Shown: positions 42,391 through 51,800 of the stretch, piece after piece
Numbering within the stretch: the first letter of the stretch is position 1
How the letters are laid out: each line of letters begins with the position of its first letter
From: Symbiodinium natans
Lineage: Eukaryota > Sar > Dinophyceae > Suessiales > Symbiodiniaceae
Assembly (NCBI GenBank): GCA_905221605.1
Contig: CAJNDS010002239.1
Span: 157,501 to 221,500, forward strand
Direction: 5' to 3'
DNA length: 64,000 nucleotides
Notes under the pieces: generated by a model
Told to the model about the DNA's origin: nothing
What the model saw: only the letters and a program-made list of their open reading frames with translations
The model's database searches: none
Position numbers and translations under genes: made by a program

Positions 42391-42473
42391 GGATGTCCCC
42401 CCCTTATACGAACAGTCCTTAATAATGATTATGGGGCACTATCATCCCGAAGTTAGTATAAGGGGTAACATCC
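42391..42473. mobile_element. Short inverted-repeat element, copy B
   Basis: An 83-bp near-palindrome: left end GGATGTCCCCCCCTTATACG, right end its imperfect reverse complement. Shares the C-run, TATAC and ACAGTCC(TTAAT) arrangement with the element at 41746. No coding content. Confidence 0.5.
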
Positions 42474-42747
42474 CAACCTAAAAGCCCTAAACCCTAAACC
42501 CTAAACCCTAAACCCTAAACCCTAAACCCTAAACCCTTAACCCTAAACCGTAAACCCTAAACCCTAAACCCTAAACCCTAAAAACCCTAAATCCGATGGC
42601 CAAGCCCCCCTGAAGGCAGCGCGCGCTCAGGCTTTTCAAGGGCCTCCCGGCCTGGCCCAGGTGCCTCGGATCCGGCCCTTCCATTGTTTCAAGTAGGGGT
42701 ACGTCTTGAGGGGTAGTCATACGCAAGTACATGATCGCATGCTGTAC

Positions 42748-43141
42748 GAATGTATATATGTATATATGTATATATGTATATATGTATATATGTATATATG
42801 TATATATGTATATATGTATATATGTATATATGTATATATGTATATATGTATATATGTATATATGTATATATGTATATATGTATATATGTATATATATATG
42901 TATATATGTATATATGTATATATGTATATATGTATATATGTATCTATATATGTATATATGTATATATGTATATATGTATATATGTATATATGTATATATG
43001 TATATATGTATATATGTATATATGTATATATGTATATATGTATATATGTATATATGTATATATGTATATATGTATATATGTATATATGTATATATGTATA
43101 TATGTATATATGTATATATGTATATATGTATATATGTATAT
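42748..43141. repeat. TATATATG octamer microsatellite
   Basis: About 390 bp of TATATATG units with rare interruptions near 42890 and 42942. It abuts the LTR element directly at 43142. Tyr/Ile/Met frames through it are artefacts. Confidence 0.97.
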
Positions 43142-43435
43142 TGTGAAGTCGACCAGCACTGGACTTGCACTAAGCCAATGCAATCACAGCCCGGTCACGC
43201 TGTTTTACGACTTCGCGAGTTCAAGCACTTGTGCAGCTACGCCTGAGTGCGTCCGGTCGGACCGCACAGCAACCTAAGAGCTACTGTACGAAACTACCGT
43301 GCTCAAAGGCACAAGCTCGGTACTTGAGCCAAAACATTGGCATTGTTACGAATTGCAAAACTACACATGCAAGGGAAAACAACACGCTGCACTAGCACTA
43401 AGCAAGCACTCCATGCATGCTTTGACCTGCTCACA
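43142..43435 (-). repeat. 3' LTR of Ty3-like element
   Basis: 294 bp; in element sense it starts TGTGAGCAGG and ends GACTTCACA, with short inverted ends TGTGA/TCACA. Only two mismatches from the copy at 60156-60449, so about 99.3 percent identical. The TATATATG array lies immediately outside. Confidence 0.95.
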
Positions 43436-43446
43436 TTCGCCCCTCA
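43436..43446 (-). promoter_or_regulatory. Probable polypurine tract
   Basis: In element sense TGAGGGGCGAA lies directly upstream of the 3' LTR, mostly purine, where plus-strand DNA synthesis is primed in LTR elements. One C interrupts it. Confidence 0.5.
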
Positions 43447-44126
43447 GCCGAGGCTTCCGGCTCACCAAGAGCTCATAGTGCGTCAAGCACTTCAGCAACG
43501 CGGCAAATGGGGTAGGGCGAGGGTGTCGCGTGCGGCCCTGGTAGAGCCCGCACATCATGAGCATTGGCATGCGGCTTGGGCGGCAGCCCGCACTACCAAA
43601 CGGACGCACGACGACAGCACCCCTCTACGACCCTAAACCACCCCAAGTCGCGAGCGCTCACCTTTGTGCAGGCAGGCGAGGCTCCAGAGTACTGGGCAGG
43701 TCTTTGTGCTGCTAGTGCAAAGCTATGGTACAAATGGTACACTGTACACACTACCGGCCCTAAGCTACGGCTACGGCTACTCACCTATCCAGAACTACCC
43801 TACGGGCTACCGGACTCAGCGAGAGCCGCGCACATTGCTTGTGCCGCAGCCAGTGCAACTCGCACGCGCTTCGGCGAGCGCACTGCCGCGACCAGGACAC
43901 GGTCCGCAGCACCTGCAAAAGAGCGCCCTCGACAAGAGGGGCCACAGGCAGGGCGGAGAAGAAAAGTGCGGGGAATGCAAAATGGGCAGGCTTCCAACCT
44001 GCCGCGGCTTTTCGCCCGCAGTCACGCAAAAGAAAGTGCAAAAGGTTGGCGAAGCAACGTGCCGTGCTGCAACGCCTGCTCTGATAGTGCGTGGATGCAT
44101 ACCACGCCGCGCCAACTGGCCGCAGC
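43447..44126 (-). other. 3' untranslated internal region of LTR element
   Basis: About 680 bp between the last stop codon and the polypurine tract. Frames are open on both strands but basic, Arg/Ala-rich and without motifs, so I treat it as untranslated. One copy of the dispersed GC-rich motif is at 43888-43909. Confidence 0.5.
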
Positions 44127-45308
44127 CTACTCGATACCCTGTGGAGCAGTGTTGGGGGCACGAGTGGCGTTGCCAGCAACGTTGGAGCTACTGGCTCGCT
44201 CCAACTGAGGGCGCTTTGCAACCGCCTCATCGAGGGAGAATGCCTCAGCCGACACCCTCTGGAAATCCTCGACGTAGGACTGCGCGACAGGGTGCGTCTT
44301 GGGGACCTCAAGCTTAAGCCCTGCCTCCGCATTGGCCTTGCTGCTTGTGGTAAAATTGAGGCTCCCAATCAGCACCACCGCGCCGTCAGGCCGCAGTAGG
44401 CAAAGGGCCTTGGCATGGTGCAGCCCTTGAATCCCGGTGCCTACCTTAGCCCCGCGGCCGTCGCGAGCATAGGCGTCGCGCAAGGATGTGCCGCAACCCA
44501 CCTTCACCTCGGCACCTGCGGCCGCCAAGCGTTTCAACGCTTGCCACTGGAGCTTGGTGCGGTGGCATTGTCCCATGTCGGCGACAATCCGAACGCTTGC
44601 GCCCTTGCCAAGCGACGCTTCGATTGCCTCGATGCAGGATGGGCAATCTAAGCTGTAAGCCCGGATGTAGATCACATCCTCTGCTGCTCCAGACCCAAGC
44701 AGCGTTTGGGCGGCCTGAATGTATGGCCCGCCCGCAAGGAATTCCGCTTCTTTGACTGGAGAACTCCTAGCGGGGGCTGGGCCCTTGTTCCTCCGGCCTG
44801 GCGTGCGCGCCACAGTGGCAGCGGCGGCACGTTGCACGGAGCCGGACTGTGCGTGGGCTGCGCTCGCTCCATTTGCTGGGGCCGCGGCCAGGTCACGACC
44901 CGCGAGCCCCTGAAAGCAGGAGAGCCCGCGGCTCTTGGCCGCGAGTTGGGAGAAACACCCTTCACTGTTCCCCAAACCCAACACCACCTTACCCTTAGCT
45001 AGGGCATCGGAGGCGGTACTCCGAATGGAGTCTGTGAGCGCAGGACCCGTGCCTCGCTGGGCCGCGTGCAAAAACCCTAAGGAACGAGCGGTGTCCATTG
45101 CGGCATCGCAATGCCCGCAGCGTCCTTCTGCCAGGTAAGCACGACAGCCACAGGCAGCTGTCTCCTCCTTGAGATGCACCCAAACCTTATGGGTCACCCC
45201 TTTCTTGGTGCTCGCGACCTCAAACGTCGCCTCGGAGCCAAGGAGCTGAGACCTCAGGGGCCGCGGTGTTGCCATGTCGCAAATGCGCAATGCGATTGGC
45301 CACGGCAC
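44127..45308 (-). CDS. SWIM finger + phospholipase D-like (HKD) protein
   Basis: A 393-codon frame overlapping the end of the giant ORF by about 89 nt in another frame; a likelier start is the ATG of MATPRPLRSQ at 45275. Near residue 55 is a SWIM-type finger (CGC...CGH, then C). From about 205 to 345 is a phospholipase D-fold domain: VIYIRAYSLDCPSCIEAIEA, a variable middle, then HHAKALCLLRPDG and LIGSLNFT. The His-x-Lys is kept, but the expected Asp is displaced by a few residues. One HKD half is present, as in small dimeric nucleases and Zucchini/MitoPLD proteins. Role inferred: nucleic-acid cleavage or phosphodiester chemistry. It lies in the env-like position. The substrate cannot be told. 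Confidence 0.75.
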   Translation of the reverse strand: MPWPIALRICDMATPRPLRSQLLGSEATFEVASTKKGVTHKVWVHLKEETAACGCRAYLAEGRCGHCDAAMDTARSLGFLHAAQRGTGPALTDSIRSTASDALAKGKVVLGLGNSEGCFSQLAAKSRGLSCFQGLAGRDLAAAPANGASAAHAQSGSVQRAAAATVARTPGRRNKGPAPARSSPVKEAEFLAGGPYIQAAQTLLGSGAAEDVIYIRAYSLDCPSCIEAIEASLGKGASVRIVADMGQCHRTKLQWQALKRLAAAGAEVKVGCGTSLRDAYARDGRGAKVGTGIQGLHHAKALCLLRPDGAVVLIGSLNFTTSSKANAEAGLKLEVPKTHPVAQSYVEDFQRVSAEAFSLDEAVAKRPQLERASSSNVAGNATRAPNTAPQGIE

Positions 45309-48300
45309 GACTCACGTACCACAGAACAGCACCACACAAGATCACTACCACGAGAGTGATGGCTGTTCCGGCGACCCACACGGTCCGCCTGGCCCCATGG
45401 CCGATTTCCTCAACAACGTCGGCCGACACCGTTGCAACCGCGTGCATGGAGTCCTCGACAACATGCACGACCCCGCGGTGCAACTGCAAGGCAATCGGCG
45501 CCGACGCTGCAGCCGCCAGGCCCCACCAGCCGTTGATGTTCCCGTTGAGGGCGTGCATCAACCGATTGAGGAGCCCGCGACCCAGGAAAAAGGGGGTCCG
45601 CGGCGGAAGCGGAACACTCGGCGGCGGCCGGGCCGACCCGCACGGGAAAGCTGGGACCCAGCTTGTGCTTGGGCGGGGTTGGAGCGCGGCAACAATGCCC
45701 GCGGCGAAGGCGCCCCAGGCGTACTTGCCCCTCCCCTTGGGCTTGCCCTTGGCATCGGACTTGCCTCTGCCCTTCGGCTTGCCCTGGCCCTTGCCACGGG
45801 CGTCTGCCCAAGCACCCCACGGGTCGCGGCCCTTGCCGTGCGTCGCCTCCTCGCGACGTCTCTTGCCGCCCCTCTTCTTGTGTTTGCTTCTAAGAAGAGG
45901 CTGGATCGTTTCCTGATCCATCGCGCGATTGGCCAGAAGGATCTCGTACTCCAGCTCATCTTGGCTGCTCTCGGAGCCCGAGTCCCTCTGTTCGCCGCGC
46001 CGCGGATCCGGGATCCCGCGGGACACGACCTCTGCCAAGCGGAGGGGTGTGCTGCACCTAAAGCACAGCTGCCTGAATGAAAGGTTCCATTCATAGCAGT
46101 TAGGGCACTGCCACCCTGCTATGCGGAGCGCTTCGCTGATGTGATCATCGCGCTCCGCCTTCTCCGCCTGGCGCCGCTCCCGCTTCTTGGCGCGCTCGGC
46201 CGCCTGCGCCTCCTCGGCCGCCTGGAGGGCTTCAGCGAGTTCCTCATCGCTGAGGAGCCTCGCGGCATCTGCCCGCGCTTGTTGGTCTTCAAGCTCTTCG
46301 GCAGAAAACCTCCGCCGCCATTGCTCCGGCGCGGTTTGGGGATCCACCTCCCACCACCCGATGTCGATCCCATTGATCCATCGGCCGTCGCACGGGGCGC
46401 CCGCATTCGGGCCGCCCGCGTGCGTGGTGAGGCACTGGTCCTCGGTAACCGGGTTAATGGCTTCGCAGAAGAAGCACCGCCAGCTGCCGTAGGGGTAAAA
46501 GCGGCCTTCGACGTAGGCTCGGTTGGCTGGGAGGGCGACCTCGTCCGCCTCATCCGCGGTGGCAGCCTCCATCTCAACCGAGACCTCTTCGTCCTTGACG
46601 ACCTCAGCCTCCTCCTCCTGTTCCTCCTTGACCAGGGGCTCTTCCTCCTCCCGGCCAACCTTGAGGTGGGACTCAGTGCGAACCTCGGCGCGCATCAAAA
46701 TGACGTCAAGGCTATCCGCGGCTGGGTCGCCCGCGAAGAAGGAGTCGATCTCCTTGGCATGGAGATCGTCAAGAGGCGTCACCAGGTCCGGCGAGTAATC
46801 TCGCTTGGAGCGACGCTCGGCCAGGCGTCGCTGGACGTCGCCCTTCGGCGGCTCGAGGGCCCGCCCGCGCGGAGCGGCCTTCCGCGGAGGCTCGGGCACG
46901 GCCTCCTCCGTGGGCTCGCTCTTGGGCGTGGACCCTCCATCGCTTCCCTCTGGAGCACCAGGGGGGTCCAGCTCGGGGTCGTCGCGAAGCCACCCCGGCG
47001 GATGGCTACCACCATAGATGTGGTGCGATCCATCCTCAAGCTGGATTCGGTCCCCTCGCCTCAGGAGCGGGACTCTCGAGTGATCGTACCCGTTGGCTTT
47101 GTGGTACCTAATCACTCGGAGCATGGGCACCTCCCCATACCCACCGTCCTTTCCTCGGCGGAACAGCCGTCCCCGCCAGTCCTGACGAAAAGGGTCAAGA
47201 GGTGCGGAGGGGCTGATCCCCAGGTTGGGCGGAAGAGAGGCGCCATGGCAGGCCGCCTGATGCAAGTGGTACTGCACCAGCGACTCAAAGGCTAGCCCGC
47301 ATCCCGGAGCCGAACATCCGTAGTGGCCGTCAGCGTTGGGGCGAGGCTCCTCTGAGGCTGAGGCGGACTGGGCGGTCCCGCCTCCCGAAGGCCTGGCGGA
47401 ACTGCTCGGCCCTGCAGCCCCGGGGGCGTCCTGACCATCGTCAGACACCTCTTCCCCGTCGGCGCCTTCCCCGGCCGCCCGACTCTCTCCCTCTCGGCGC
47501 AGCGTTTTGAGGGACTCCTCACGCTTGGTGATCTTCTCCAGCTTCACCATCGCAGTTCCCGCAACCTCCAGTATTCTCGACTGGAGCTTCTGCGCTCTAA
47601 GAAGAGCTTCGGACCGCGCGAGGTATTCCTTCGCGCTGGTGACCACAGACTGGCCGAGCACGAGGACTCCTTCCTCTGTGCTCTCGGCCTGGGCCCCACT
47701 AGCGGGCTCCTCGTCCTCCTTCACTCTGACCGCGGCTGGAGGCGCCCGCGTGTCGGGAAGATCCGAGCTGGAACTATCTTCCTCGACACCTTCAGCTGCT
47801 TGGGCTGCCTCTTCCTCGAGCGAGTCCTCGGGCTCGAGGACATTGGGGCCCGGGACGTTACGCCTAGGGTACACCTTGGGCTTCGCTGGCACGATCGAAG
47901 TCCTAGGGGTCCCTAAGGGACGCCCTTTGGCCTTAGGCGCGGCCTTAGGAGGGGTAACAGGTTGGGCGGCCCCCGCGGCCATGACACGACCCGCAGGGGC
48001 CAGCACAACCGTCGAGGAGCTCGCCGCGCCACTGCTGGCCGCAGCAGCTTGGGACGCTTGGACCGTGCCCAGTTTCGGTCCTCGCCCCAACGGCGGGTTG
48101 GGGCCCGCACTGGAGTCGCCTAAACTCTTTAGGTCGACACGCAGGACCAACCTATCCACTTCCAACTCAGCTATCAGGTCTGAGTAGACAGGCGAGCCCC
48201 TGGGGAGTGCCCAGATGCGGGAAATGCCGGTGGCCCTAATCTGGCCAGTGAGGGCCACCCCATCCGCTCCTGCATAGATGGGCACTCCGGCGTCCCGCAG

Positions 48301-48873
48301 GACCGCCAGTCGGACCTCGACTATGCAAGTCGATCCGCGGCGGAACCCGCGCCTTCCGTCCTCCCACTGCGTGGGGCAGTGTCCTAGGACGTAGTGCACC
48401 CCGAGGCGGCCTCCCGGCCCGCCGCCGGGGATCAGGCCGTTCTGCAACAGGCTTGGCACGACATGCAAGTCCGTGCCGTGCCACATGGCCGGGCCATACT
48501 GACGGATGAGGTCGTCGATGGCCGTCTCACTTAGGCCCTCCATCATGAACCCCATCGGATGGCCACAATCGGCAGAGTGGCCTTGGAAGGCACGAAGGAA
48601 ACCAGCGTGCGAGGTGTCCAACCTCGGTTTCCGCTGGCTGGCGTCGTGCGCGACCGCCTGGTTGTACTGGTTGATGGTGATCCCGAGTTGTTCGATCAAC
48701 TCATCAACCGGGTAGAGGCCGCCCGGACCGAACCGGCCACTGCAGCCACCTTCGCCGTGCCGCATGCATCGGACTAGCAGGCGCTGCACGTCGTCTATCG
48801 TGGGCGGGCCCTTCCGGCCCTTAGGGCCTGGGCTCTTGCTCTTGCCCCTGCCCTTCGACCCTCCTCCACCCAT
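45220..48873 (-). CDS. Possible separate KptA-like accessory protein
   Basis: Same frame as the giant ORF, but an ATG at 48873 (MGGGGSKGRGKSKSP) follows a CCTCAG acceptor-like site by about ten bases. The ~520 bp upstream translates into Cys/Arg/Pro-rich sequence unlike a protein. A trans-spliced mRNA starting here would give a 1217-residue protein: basic N-terminus, KptA-like domain, coiled coil, C2H2 finger, two RanBP2 fingers and a membrane anchor. This is an alternative reading of the same DNA. Confidence 0.45.
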   Translation of the reverse strand: MGGGGSKGRGKSKSPGPKGRKGPPTIDDVQRLLVRCMRHGEGGCSGRFGPGGLYPVDELIEQLGITINQYNQAVAHDASQRKPRLDTSHAGFLRAFQGHSADCGHPMGFMMEGLSETAIDDLIRQYGPAMWHGTDLHVVPSLLQNGLIPGGGPGGRLGVHYVLGHCPTQWEDGRRGFRRGSTCIVEVRLAVLRDAGVPIYAGADGVALTGQIRATGISRIWALPRGSPVYSDLIAELEVDRLVLRVDLKSLGDSSAGPNPPLGRGPKLGTVQASQAAAASSGAASSSTVVLAPAGRVMAAGAAQPVTPPKAAPKAKGRPLGTPRTSIVPAKPKVYPRRNVPGPNVLEPEDSLEEEAAQAAEGVEEDSSSSDLPDTRAPPAAVRVKEDEEPASGAQAESTEEGVLVLGQSVVTSAKEYLARSEALLRAQKLQSRILEVAGTAMVKLEKITKREESLKTLRREGESRAAGEGADGEEVSDDGQDAPGAAGPSSSARPSGGGTAQSASASEEPRPNADGHYGCSAPGCGLAFESLVQYHLHQAACHGASLPPNLGISPSAPLDPFRQDWRGRLFRRGKDGGYGEVPMLRVIRYHKANGYDHSRVPLLRRGDRIQLEDGSHHIYGGSHPPGWLRDDPELDPPGAPEGSDGGSTPKSEPTEEAVPEPPRKAAPRGRALEPPKGDVQRRLAERRSKRDYSPDLVTPLDDLHAKEIDSFFAGDPAADSLDVILMRAEVRTESHLKVGREEEEPLVKEEQEEEAEVVKDEEVSVEMEAATADEADEVALPANRAYVEGRFYPYGSWRCFFCEAINPVTEDQCLTTHAGGPNAGAPCDGRWINGIDIGWWEVDPQTAPEQWRRRFSAEELEDQQARADAARLLSDEELAEALQAAEEAQAAERAKKRERRQAEKAERDDHISEALRIAGWQCPNCYEWNLSFRQLCFRCSTPLRLAEVVSRGIPDPRRGEQRDSGSESSQDELEYEILLANRAMDQETIQPLLRSKHKKRGGKRRREEATHGKGRDPWGAWADARGKGQGKPKGRGKSDAKGKPKGRGKYAWGAFAAGIVAALQPRPSTSWVPAFPCGSARPPPSVPLPPRTPFFLGRGLLNRLMHALNGNINGWWGLAAAASAPIALQLHRGVVHVVEDSMHAVATVSADVVEEIGHGARRTVWVAGTAITLVVVILCGAVLWYVSRAVANRIAHLRHGNTAAPEVSAPWLRGDV

Positions 48874-51800
48874 CGCGGCACTGAGGCCCGCGGCTTTGCA
48901 GGACCTCCGATGGGCGAGGGAAACCTGACGCGCCCTTGAGCGGCCAGGACACGGCCCGCTGCAAGGGGCCGGTGTGCAGTAGTGGTAGGCAGCCGCTCCC
49001 GCGCGGCCAGGGCACGGCCCGCAGCGGGGCCTTGTGGTTGACCACGAAGGTCCGGGCGACCGATCGGTCGCTCCCGCGCGGTCTGGTCGCGACCCGCAGC
49101 GGGGCGCAGTGCACAGGCACGAACGCGGGGAGGGACTACCTACCCTAGGCTCTACAACACACTTGAACCGCTGCGGCGGGGGTTTGGGGAGTTTCCTTAA
49201 GGTCTGGGCTTTAAGGCTTCTACGGCTTCTGCTTCGACCTTGGACCGAACCTCTAGGCCTGCTTCCTAAACACTGGCTGCGAGACAAACGAACGAAGCTG
49301 CACGCGACGAACGACGAAAAATCCTTCTGCCCGCAGACCGGCGACCTGGGAAACGGCCCGCCCCAAAAACACCCGCCCTGAACACAGAAACACCCGAACA
49401 GCCCCAACATCCTGAGCATCAGAACGCGCGTGGGGTGATTCTGGTCTGAGCGCGCCGCGTCATGGTTCGCGCGCTTGGAGTTGTGCGCACCGCGAACGCC
49501 TAAGGCTTCAAGAGCAGACGACGCGCTCTGCGGAGCCGCGACTGCCCCCTTGGCGCACGCTTCGCGCACCGCCCCCTCGGCTTGGGCATCAGTGAAAAAC
49601 TGCCCATCAATGACCCTACCCGTCCTAACAGTAAGATCATCCACGTAGGCAATCCACTCCTTAGTATACTTAAGGCGCCTACCTCTGCCGGGGGCATAGG
49701 CCCTATCAACCACAAAGTTGAAATCATCTGGGCCGTTAATCGGGCCAAAGGTGAGGCCGACAGGGAGATATTTCCCTGATCTTGCCACAATGGCCAACAC
49801 CTCGCGAGCTCGCTTGGTGTTCCTAATCTGATTAAACCCACTAACCGCATCCACGAAGGTATACCAAACCGAACCTACTGCGGCGGCGAGCACATCGCTG
49901 CCCCGCCGGCAATAGTACGTGGAGCGCTTAATTCGGGCATTCACACGGCGGTAGTCAACCACCAAGCGTCGCTTCCTATGCCGCTTATAGCTGGGCATTT
50001 CCTTGGTCGGAAACGGCGCAGATCCCCAAGCCGAGCTGCCGCGGATCAACTGACCCCGCTTGCATTCCTCTTCAAGCTTGTCGTCGACCCATTGCGCGGA
50101 CTCGCCCCTCAGACTGTGAGGCTGGGACGAGACCGGCGGCCCGGTGGGGATGCAGTCATGGGCGAACTTCCTGACCGTGGTCCTGGTGGTGTCCTCCACC
50201 CAGAACCCAGCGGCCTTTCGCCGTATGACCTCCCTGACGGCTGCGATATCAGCATCGGTCAGCCCGGGTCTGGTTGGTCCAGGCTCGATCTTCAAACCCG
50301 ACCATACGAGGTCTCTATAGGCCTCGGTGCGCCTAGGATCCTCCGCGACCTTCTCGCCCGCAAGAGCATAGACCTCAAGGTCAGCCCGGACGGAATCCCA
50401 GTCCTTGGCGTCCGCCTTGGTCCGCCAAAACGCTTCCTTCTCCGCGGCATACTTATCCACCTCCTTATCCAGCTCCGCACGCTCTGCTGGCGTGAGGTCC
50501 TCGCCCGACCGCACGTCCGGGAGGGGAACGACTGGAGAGGGCTGTGGCGCAGCCGCGGCGCTATCTGCACCCGCAGTCGCTGGAAAGCTTTCAACTGCAG
50601 CGGTGCACAGCTCTTCTGCGCCCCTCAGACCAAGGTCCTGGAGCGAGGCGCAGAAAGCCGCCCCTATGAGGTTGTAGTCGGATTGCGCGCGCTCAACGTG
50701 CTTGTGCTGCACTGCGCCTAGCGCATCCGGCCTACTACACCTCAAACCTACCGATTCTAAACTGAAATCGGCGAGCCACAGGGCCCCGCTCTCAACGAGG
50801 TTGCCGCGGCCACTGGCCCGCGCGAACTGGCACATGTCAGCCCGCACGAAAGCCCAAGGCCAGCGTGGCTCTGCGAGCGTCCCAAACAAGGCGCCCCACT
50901 CCTCTAGCCGCCAAGGTTCCCACTCGCCTTTTTGCGCCTGCAAACGCAACGCGACGTGGGCGCCCGCGCGTGTGCGTTCCTGCGCACACCGGACGACTAG
51001 CTGGAGGAAAGCCCGGGGCACATTCTTGCCCTCAAGCCCAATTACGAGCACCTTCGGCTCTGTGCGCAGAACAGCGCCGCTAATGGCCTCCAAGTGCTCT
51101 TCTGCGGCCAGGTTCCAGGTGATCCCGTAGGCCTGCTTGCCTTGCACAAAAGCGGGAACAACCCTGTACCCGTGCCTCCTAGCCGCGTCGGAAACAACCG
51201 CGTCACCCCAAGCAACCTCTAAGACATCGGCAACCCCACCAAGGAAATACTGCCGGAACCAACTCTCGACAGTACCCGACTCTGGGGAAGCCCCAGGCTG
51301 CAACGCGCGGGGTTCCGCGACCAAGAGGTCCGCGAGGGCCTCTCGGATCGAGAGCACACTCGTGCCGGCACGAGACGCTCGCTCGAGGGTCCTGTCCTGC
51401 AACGAATACGCCCCCTTGTCCAACTTTCTGGCCGAGGCTGCAGCAAGCACGCCGTCGCGGTTTAGGTCGATTTTGGAAATGATTTCCTTCACAGAAACCG
51501 CTTCATGGGCCGGACGGGTCCCTTCTGAAAGCGTGAGCGCTCCGTCCTCGGCGATATATGCAAGCCGCCATTTGACGCGAACCCCGCTGGCGTCGGGGAG
51601 ATAGCGATGGACGCCGACCTGCGCACGGGCCGCATCCACCTGCGTGACCCGTCCTAACCTGCACACCTTCGGGCCTCCACCTACACCCCGATAGGCAATG
51701 CGGTCACCAAGGCGGAGGACGAAGTCCCTCCCGCGCCTGGTCAGCGTGAACTCCACCTGCTTGGCGTCGCCTTGAACCTGCTGCCCTAAGCTGGGGCGAG

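Larger units (their letters stand above)
37260..42730. repeat. Telomere-like mosaic, block 5
   Basis: Tracts: 38495-38652, 38778-38840, 39530-39610, 39700-39798, 39925-40005, 40530-40880, 40978-41040 and 42488-42590. Between them lie degenerate C-rich repeat and unique islands. 39250-39520 and 40030-40500 are AT-richer and show no gene. Microsatellites: TA-rich at 41295-41420, CA/TA at 41550-41600 and poly-C at 41790-41809. Confidence 0.9.

Noticed and set aside
42571-43277. Tyr-Ile-Met repeat proteins
   Set aside because: Translations of the TATATATG microsatellite.
43564-44317. Plus-strand frames near the 3' LTR
   Set aside because: Basic, motif-free and antisense to the element; openness follows from high GC.
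46141-47295. 384-codon plus-strand frame
   Set aside because: Shadow of the minus-strand polyprotein; codon choice and domains support the minus strand.
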